From the NCBI GenBank assembly GCA_963840435.1, contig CAWIYY010000008.1:137943-201942 (forward strand): a stretch of DNA of 64,000 bases, in the 5' to 3' direction. Every line of letters begins with the position of its first letter. Positions within the stretch are counted from its first letter, which is position 1. Source of the stretch: Bog-473 sp963840435 (lineage in GTDB: Bacteria > Actinomycetota > Acidimicrobiia > Acidimicrobiales > RAAP-2). Shown here in pieces: positions 61,386 through 64,000 of the stretch. The translations under genes were made by a program, and so were the position numbers. The notes beneath the pieces are model-generated. The model did not search any database. It worked only from the letters and a program-made list of their open reading frames with translations, and was not told the origin of the DNA.

Positions 61386-62048
61386 ATGACCACCACGATC
61401 GCTCAGCAGGTGAGCCATCTCGCCGAGACAATGGCGGCCCAGCCCCCGAACGAGGTGATGGGCGCATTTGGCCGGGAGCAGGCGGAGCTCGCAGCCGGTG
61501 GCACTCCCGTGGGAGTGATCGGGCTGGGCGCCAGAGTGCCTGACGCCGATTTGATCGACCCCCATGGTGCGACGACCACCCTGTATGAGGCGTTGGGCGA
61601 CCGGGTGGCGGTCCTCGTCTTCTACCGAGGGGCCTGGTGCCCTTACTGCAACATCGCCTTGAACACGTACCAGGCCGAGCTGGTCCACGAGCTGGCCGAC
61701 CGCGATGTCGCGCTGGTCGCGATCAGCCCGCAGGCTCCCGACGGGTCGCTCAGCATGCAGGAAAAGAACGAGCTGACTTTCGCTGTGCTCTCGGACCCCG
61801 CGAACCAGGTTGCAAAGGCGGTCGGCATCCTCACCGCGCCATCGGCCGAGGCGCGGGCGGCCCAGCTCAAGCTGGGGCTGGACCTGACCGCGGTCAACGC
61901 GGATGGCACCACCGAGCTCCCGATGCCGACGACAGTCATCGTCGATCCCCTTCGTGCTGTCCGATGGATCGAGGTCCACCCTGACTACAGCACCCGGTCG
62001 GAGCCCGCCGAAATCCTGGTAGCGCTCGACGACGTCATCTCTCCATGA
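61386..62048 (+). CDS. Peroxiredoxin-like AhpC/TSA family protein
   Basis: A 220-residue thioredoxin-fold protein. The active site is FYRGAWCPYCN near residue 88, a CxxC motif rather than the single peroxidatic Cys of classical peroxiredoxins. The N-terminal 45 residues are helical. It would reduce peroxides or act as a thiol oxidoreductase. ATG at 61386 follows GAGGAG. It overlaps the SDR gene downstream by 4 bp and lies 98 bp after the anti-sigma gene, so it is probably a target of that system. Confidence 0.85.
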   Translation: MTTTIAQQVSHLAETMAAQPPNEVMGAFGREQAELAAGGTPVGVIGLGARVPDADLIDPHGATTTLYEALGDRVAVLVFYRGAWCPYCNIALNTYQAELVHELADRDVALVAISPQAPDGSLSMQEKNELTFAVLSDPANQVAKAVGILTAPSAEARAAQLKLGLDLTAVNADGTTELPMPTTVIVDPLRAVRWIEVHPDYSTRSEPAEILVALDDVISP

Positions 62049-62806
62049 CCGGGTCGCTCGAGGGACGGGTCGCCCTGGTGACCGGGGCGGGCAGGGGCAT
62101 CGGGCGGGCGGTGGCCCTCGAGCTGGCGGCCGGTGGCGCTCAGGTGGCGCTCCTCGCCCGCTCAACCGGCCAGCTCGACGAAGCGACCGAGGCGGTACGA
62201 GCGCGAGGCACGACGGCGGCGGTGCTCCGGGCCGACGTGGCTGACCCCAGTGCCGTGGCCGACGCGGTGGCCCGGGCCGCCAGCGAGCTGGGGCCCGTCG
62301 ACATCCTGGTCAACAACGCCGCGGTGGTCCAACCACTCGGATCGACCGTCACCGCGTCGCCCGATGCGTGGGCCTTGGCGTTCGCGGTCAACGTCTACGC
62401 TCCGTTTCACCTCGCCCAGGAGGTCCTGCCGTCGATGCTCGATCGAGACTGGGGTCGGATCGTGAACGTGTCAAGCGGCATCGCCGCCCATCCCGGGGCA
62501 ATGGTCGGGATGAACGCCTACGCCGCCACCAAGGCCGCACTCGAAGCCCACACCCTCAACCTCGCGGCTGAGCTGGCGGGGACCGGAGTGACGGTCAACG
62601 TCTACCGGCCCGGCTCGGTCGACACGGCCATGCAAGCGTGGATCCGAAGTCAGCCAGCCGACGAGATCGGCGAGACCCTGCATGACCATTTTCAGGCCTC
62701 CTACGAACAGGGGTCGCTGATCACGCCGGAGCAGTCGGCCCGGTCGCTGGTCGCGCTCCTGGTCGGGGACACCACGGGCGAGGTCTGGACCGTGACTGAC
62801 GCCTGA
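62045..62806 (+). CDS. Short-chain dehydrogenase/reductase
   Basis: A 253-residue NAD(P)-dependent enzyme. The cofactor motif is TGAGRGIG near residue 14, NNAA at about 93, and the active site is S in VNVSSGIAA with YAATK (Tyr and Lys spaced by three). The C-terminus ends with the strand EVWTVTDA. It overlaps the peroxiredoxin stop by 4 bp, so both belong to one unit. The substrate is unknown; a reactive carbonyl formed under oxidative stress is a plausible inference. Confidence 0.87.
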   Translation: MTGSLEGRVALVTGAGRGIGRAVALELAAGGAQVALLARSTGQLDEATEAVRARGTTAAVLRADVADPSAVADAVARAASELGPVDILVNNAAVVQPLGSTVTASPDAWALAFAVNVYAPFHLAQEVLPSMLDRDWGRIVNVSSGIAAHPGAMVGMNAYAATKAALEAHTLNLAAELAGTGVTVNVYRPGSVDTAMQAWIRSQPADEIGETLHDHFQASYEQGSLITPEQSARSLVALLVGDTTGEVWTVTDA

Positions 62807-62884
62807 GGTGCAGCACGCCGCCACCCGGCGATTCAGCGCCGATCATCGAAAATGACAACCGTTGACGAACCAAAGGAGATCAGC

Positions 62885-63181
62885 ATGACCGTGAACCTCG
62901 GACTACTCGCCCTGTTGGAAGCGAAGCCCGGTCAGGGCGCCGCACTCGGAGCGTTCCTCGAAGCCGGTCGCGAGTTGGCGATTGCGGAACCAGGGACGGT
63001 CACCTGGTACGCCTTCAAGATCAGCGATACCGAGTACGGCATCTTCGACTCGTTCGAGACCGAGGAGGCCCGCCAAGCCCACCTGGGCGGCGAGATCCCA
63101 ACTGCGCTCGGCCAGGTGGCCCCGGAGCTGTTGGCCAAGGAGCCTGACATCCGGTTGGTCGACCTGGTCGCTGTCAAATAG
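62885..63181 (+). CDS. ABM-domain (antibiotic biosynthesis monooxygenase-like) protein
   Basis: A 98-residue ferredoxin-like dimeric-barrel protein. It begins MTVNLGLLALLEAKPGQGAA and contains EPGTVTWYAFKISD and FETEEARQAHLGGEI, the pattern of putative quinol monooxygenases (YgiN-like). GGAG lies 7 nt before ATG 62885; an earlier Met at 62852 has none. It follows the SDR by 78 bp and belongs to the same redox cluster. Confidence 0.85.
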   Translation: MTVNLGLLALLEAKPGQGAALGAFLEAGRELAIAEPGTVTWYAFKISDTEYGIFDSFETEEARQAHLGGEIPTALGQVAPELLAKEPDIRLVDLVAVK

Positions 63182-63237
63182 TGGACCGCCACCCGCCTTC
63201 ATCGCCGACACGGCGATTCAACTGAATGGAGATTGCT

Positions 63238-63726
63238 ATGCCGCTGCTCAACCCGGGAGACGAGTTCCCATCGCTCACAATGTCACTCCTCGGCGGCGAC
63301 CACCTCACCCTGCCTGATGCCCTTGCCGGTGACTTCGGCATCGTCCTGTTCTACCGAGGCTCATGGTGTCCGTACTGCAACGCCCAACTGCGCGCGTTTC
63401 AGCGAGCATCCGAGAGCATGGCCGAGGTCGGTGCCAAAGTGGTCGCGCTGTCGGTCGACGACGAGGCGACGACCGCCGAACTGGTCGCCAAGCACGGCCT
63501 CACGTTCCCGGTCGGACACAGCGCCGACGCCAGAGCGATCTCGGCAGCGACGGGCGCGTTCGTCGACCCCGAACGTGGGTACCTCCAATCCACCGGGTTC
63601 GTCCTCAACCCCGAGGGCCGAGTGGTCATCAGCGTCTACTCGAGCGGCGCCATCGGCCGGCTGGTGCCAGAAGATGTCGTGGGACTGATCCGGTACCTGC
63701 GCGCGCACGCCAGTGCCTCGACGTGA
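63238..63726 (+). CDS. Peroxiredoxin-like protein (second AhpC/TSA family copy)
   Basis: A 162-residue thioredoxin-fold protein with the active site FYRGSWCPYCN near residue 44, almost identical in motif to the protein at 61386 but without its N-terminal extension. The domain continues with VVALSVDDEATTAELVAKHG. ATG at 63238 has GGAG at 6-nt spacing, and is preferred to ATG 63226. Together with the preceding gene it closes the redox cluster. Confidence 0.85.
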   Translation: MPLLNPGDEFPSLTMSLLGGDHLTLPDALAGDFGIVLFYRGSWCPYCNAQLRAFQRASESMAEVGAKVVALSVDDEATTAELVAKHGLTFPVGHSADARAISAATGAFVDPERGYLQSTGFVLNPEGRVVISVYSSGAIGRLVPEDVVGLIRYLRAHASAST

Positions 63727-63907
63727 GTGGAGCCGGACCCGGCTGTGACCGTTCTGGCTCGCCCGCCGACGCTCGGTCCAGGAGACGCCTAAATACCACG
63801 GCCGGCAGACTGCGATTTGCTCGGAGGTCGCGAGGCAACCTTTGCTCGTACCGAATCCATCGGTTAGGGACGCACTCCAAGAACCCAGACATTCTGAATA
63901 AAGGAGA

Positions 63908-63975
63908 AGAATCGCCGATGTGCGCCGCGGGCCGCGCTGAACAGACAGCCTGCGGTCTCTGAGCCGGGCGATTCT
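63908..63975. promoter_or_regulatory. 9-bp perfect inverted repeat around the right-edge micro-ORF
   Basis: AGAATCGCC (63908-63916) and GGCGATTCT (63967-63975) are perfectly complementary. The left arm overlaps the end of the ribosome-binding region and the right arm follows the micro-ORF stop, so formation of the stem would depend on ribosome movement, as in an attenuator. Confidence 0.35.
63918..63962 (+). CDS. Possible 14-residue leader micro-ORF at the right edge
   Basis: ATG at 63918 is preceded by AAAGGAGAAG and encodes MCAAGRAEQTACGL followed by TGA. It contains two cysteines. It lies within the loop of a 9-bp inverted repeat (63908-63916 and 63967-63975). The next gene is outside the window. 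It could be a translated attenuator leader; a UGA-readthrough (selenocysteine) start of a longer gene cannot be excluded because the frame stays open to the edge. Confidence 0.3.
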   Translation: MCAAGRAEQTACGL

Positions 63976-64000
63976 CGACAGAAGCGGTTTGCACGGACGT

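Overview
The window is high-GC DNA with GTG starts, TGA stops, frequent 4-base ATGA/GTGA gene overlaps, few classical T-tailed terminators, and -10 hexamers sitting 6-8 nt before many start codons. Together with the gene content (F420/FMN luciferase-like enzyme, PadR and TetR regulators, several amidohydrolase-2 paralogues, a Tad-type prepilin peptidase, an actinobacterial group 1h [NiFe] hydrogenase), this points to an actinobacterium, plausibly an Acidimicrobiia-like lineage; the exact taxon is inference. No rRNA, tRNA, CRISPR array, prophage or insertion sequence was recognised.

Layout. 1-0.9 kb: end of a Tad/Flp pilus locus (TadG-like tail, prepilin peptidase). 0.9-7.7 kb: mixed metabolic genes (PhyH-type dioxygenase, amidase, D-threonine aldolase-like enzyme, quinone oxidoreductase, MFS exporter, membrane and secreted proteins). 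7.9-12.6 kb: a deaminase, then a PadR regulator with its ABC exporter. 12.8-19.8 kb: DUF1345 protein, two amidohydrolases and a VOC protein, cell-envelope proteins and a second MDR oxidoreductase. 20.1-24.8 kb: a secreted beta-helix protein and a large secreted protein with near-identical 552-bp internal repeats. 24.9-34.4 kb: a divergent TetR/SnoaL pair, an orphan branched-chain-type substrate-binding protein, and a catabolic-looking series (class II aldolase, amidohydrolase, carboxylesterase, SDR, luciferase-like monooxygenase).

35.0-52.7 kb is the centrepiece: a complete group 1h (high-affinity, atmospheric-H2 type) [NiFe] hydrogenase locus. hypB-hypA run leftward; a PAS-only protein and a PadR-YceI fusion regulator lie between them and the main rightward operon hhyS-hhyL-NifU-like-DUF5947-DUF6084-(482-aa unknown)-maturation protease-two microproteins-YceI-hypC-small protein-hypD-hypF-(SIS/HypC-like fusion)-SIS-hypE. 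Most junctions overlap by 4 bp. The regulator's C-terminal domain and the operon's free-standing YceI protein are visibly related, suggesting that transcription may respond to a lipid or quinone ligand shared with the hydrogenase electron path.

52.9-64 kb: DUF1214 protein, a sulfotransferase with a C-terminal frameshift, a DUF6069 membrane protein, an ECF42-type sigma factor with its DGPF/YCII partner, about 2 kb with little recognisable coding, and finally an ECF sigma/anti-sigma pair followed by a redox set (two peroxiredoxins, SDR, ABM monooxygenase). The right edge holds a possible leader micro-ORF framed by a 9-bp inverted repeat.
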